NCBI RefSeq assembly: GCF_021134715.1 | Contig: NC_060028.1 | Span: 8,283,482-8,347,481 of the forward strand | Length of the DNA: 64,000 nt | Reading direction: 5' to 3' | Origin: Daphnia pulex | Taxonomy: Eukaryota > Arthropoda > Branchiopoda > Diplostraca > Daphniidae | Shown: positions 62,618-64,000 of the stretch, one piece after another | Position numbering within the stretch: the stretch's first letter is position 1 | How the letters are laid out: each line of letters begins with the position of its first letter | The notes under the pieces: model-generated | Databases searched by the model: none | Told to the model about the DNA's origin: nothing | Seen by the model: only the letters and a program-made list of their open reading frames with translations | Program-made: the position numbers and the translations under genes

Positions 62618-64000
62618 ACCACAAAAGACGAAAAAACGAATTTGAAAGCGCAAAAATTGGCGGTTTTTTCTCATTCACCCCCAGTCCCCAATCAATTTCG
62701 AGTTGGGGGTGAGCAGGAAATAATTTGGCAGCGCAAAAATAAAAGTGAAGCAACGGACACGCACGTGTGGACAATCAATAAAGTCACAATAAGCCAAGAC
62801 GAAATTGATCGATAATTGTTTCCAAGAAGAAATAAAAGAAAAGTAAAAAGGAAAGATTGGACATGATGATGATGGTCGGCGGCGATCTGATGGCAATATA
62901 ACGACGTGCTGGTGAAATTATTTCTACAAGAAGAATAATAAGTGTATAGACAAATACGAGCAGCAGTAGCAGCAACAGTGTTGTTGGTAGATATTATTTA
63001 TAGCGATAGATGGGTAGATAGATGGATGGATAGAGGAGCTGGAATTATACAAAAGGAAAATTTATGCAGACGTCCTTGCCTGAAGCTGCGCTGGGCGAAA
63101 TTCGAATTTCAAATTGTCAGTTGCTGGACAAGAAGAAGAAGGCGAGGTTATTCCTCCCCCGGACTTGTTCTTCTTCTTTAACTGTGGACTGGAGAGATGC
63201 CCATCGTCAATTCATTATCATTTCCTTATTCGTCGCTCCTGCTGCTGCTGACGGGCTCCCATTCTCGTGTGTCGAAAACAACCAAAACGTATACCGTTCT
63301 TCTTCTTTTTGGGTTCCAAAATATCCAACTGGTTTTCTCTTCTGGTTTGTTGTCGTGATTTTTTTGGTCTCAAATTGTGTGTGGCTTTGATTGACGAGTT
63401 GATATTCTGATTTTTATTCTTATTAATATATTTCGACCAGCGCAGAACCAGTTCCTCTTCTTTTCTTTTCTTTTCTCTCGGCTGCTGGGGGGAGAGATGA
63501 TAGAGAAAAACTTAAAATAGAAATGAGAGGGGGGAAATCATTTCCAATTGGGGAAGGTGTCGCGGGCGAGAGGTGTCGACGACTTGCGTGTGTTGTTCGG
63601 GACGACGACAAAATCAGGAAAAAGAATCAAAATAGAAAATGCTGCTGCACTGACAACTCACAACATTTTCGGGTGTTGCATTTTTTGAAAAAAGAAAGTT
63701 TAACGGGTCACGTCATTGCCGGCGAAACAGAGGGATAAAACAGGTTCGGTTGCTATGTACACAAAATCTGGATTGAATTTGAGGGGGGAATTGAAAAATA
63801 AAGAAGAAGAAGAAGAAGAGTGTGTCGTGGAAATAGATATTAGATATAATAAACTCAACTGCGCTCCTATAAATTCATCCTTGATGGCTGGAAGGACGTA
63901 ACAGTCAATCATTTCGTTCAAATGAAACAAGTCCTTCCTTCTACCTTTTTATTTATTTTCCGGCTGGCTGGACGGACGGCCGGAAGCTGGAGCTATTTCT

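Larger units (their letters stand above)
60452..64000. other. gene-free right end of the window
   Basis: No gene recognised. A 314-codon minus-strand frame at 60540-61484 is compositionally unlike a protein family I know. Simple sequence is common: CGCGCGCG near 61826-61835, CA repeats, CAA repeats, GATA/GATG-rich sequence near 63003-63034, and CT-rich tracts. The texture resembles the large GPCR introns, so this may be an intron or upstream region of a gene beyond the window. Confidence 0.5.

Noticed and set aside
1-64000. CRISPR arrays, rRNA or tRNA genes, retroviral or transposase genes
   Set aside because: Nothing with the required repeats, structures or motifs was seen on either strand.

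Overview
The window looks like nuclear DNA of an arthropod, most likely a branchiopod crustacean such as Daphnia. This rests on an ecdysis-triggering-hormone-type receptor, a Rebers-Riddiford cuticle protein with resilin-like repeats, a chaoptin/artichoke-like LRR protein, compact genes with many 55-110 nt introns, and tight head-to-head spacing. The species call is inference. I see no bacterial, organellar or viral segment.

Layout. 1-15 kb: one class A GPCR gene (+), two of whose introns run to several kb of low-complexity sequence. 15-34.5 kb is gene-dense: a PH/PDZ adaptor (-), an aminopeptidase O-like metalloprotease (+), acireductone dioxygenase (+), a large LRR surface protein (+), a TTLL5-like tubulin polyglutamylase (+) and ALKBH1 (-). 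34.5-41.3 kb is AT-rich and gene-poor. It holds a frameshifted remnant of glutaredoxin-3, a perfect 41-bp inverted repeat, a 20-bp palindrome and a cluster of ACTTCCGG motifs. 41.3-44.7 kb: mitochondrial ribosomal protein L14 (-), a BDH1/17-beta-HSD-like SDR (+) and cornichon (-). 44.7-54.6 kb: a pro-resilin-like cuticle protein (+) and a small secreted protein (-), each with a TATA box. 54.6-60.5 kb: MTHFR (-) head to head with a PRXL2B/SelU-family redox protein (+). 60.5-64 kb: no convincing gene.

The most notable observation is the PRXL2B/SelU gene. The first redox Cys codon of its CxxC motif is an in-frame TGA, giving a Sec-x-x-Cys motif. Its 3' UTR contains a strong SECIS candidate: an ATGA/TGAA non-Watson-Crick core, an 11-bp helix, an apical AAAA and a mini-helix. 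The intron right after the Sec exon is built of repeats of the downstream exon start, which suggests a recent intron gain.

Several genes share short divergent intergenic regions that probably act as bidirectional promoters: PH/PDZ with aminopeptidase O, MRPL14 with the SDR, and MTHFR with PRXL2B. MTHFR (one-carbon), acireductone dioxygenase (methionine salvage) and the selenoprotein all touch sulfur or selenium metabolism. They are not adjacent enough to suggest a functional cluster.
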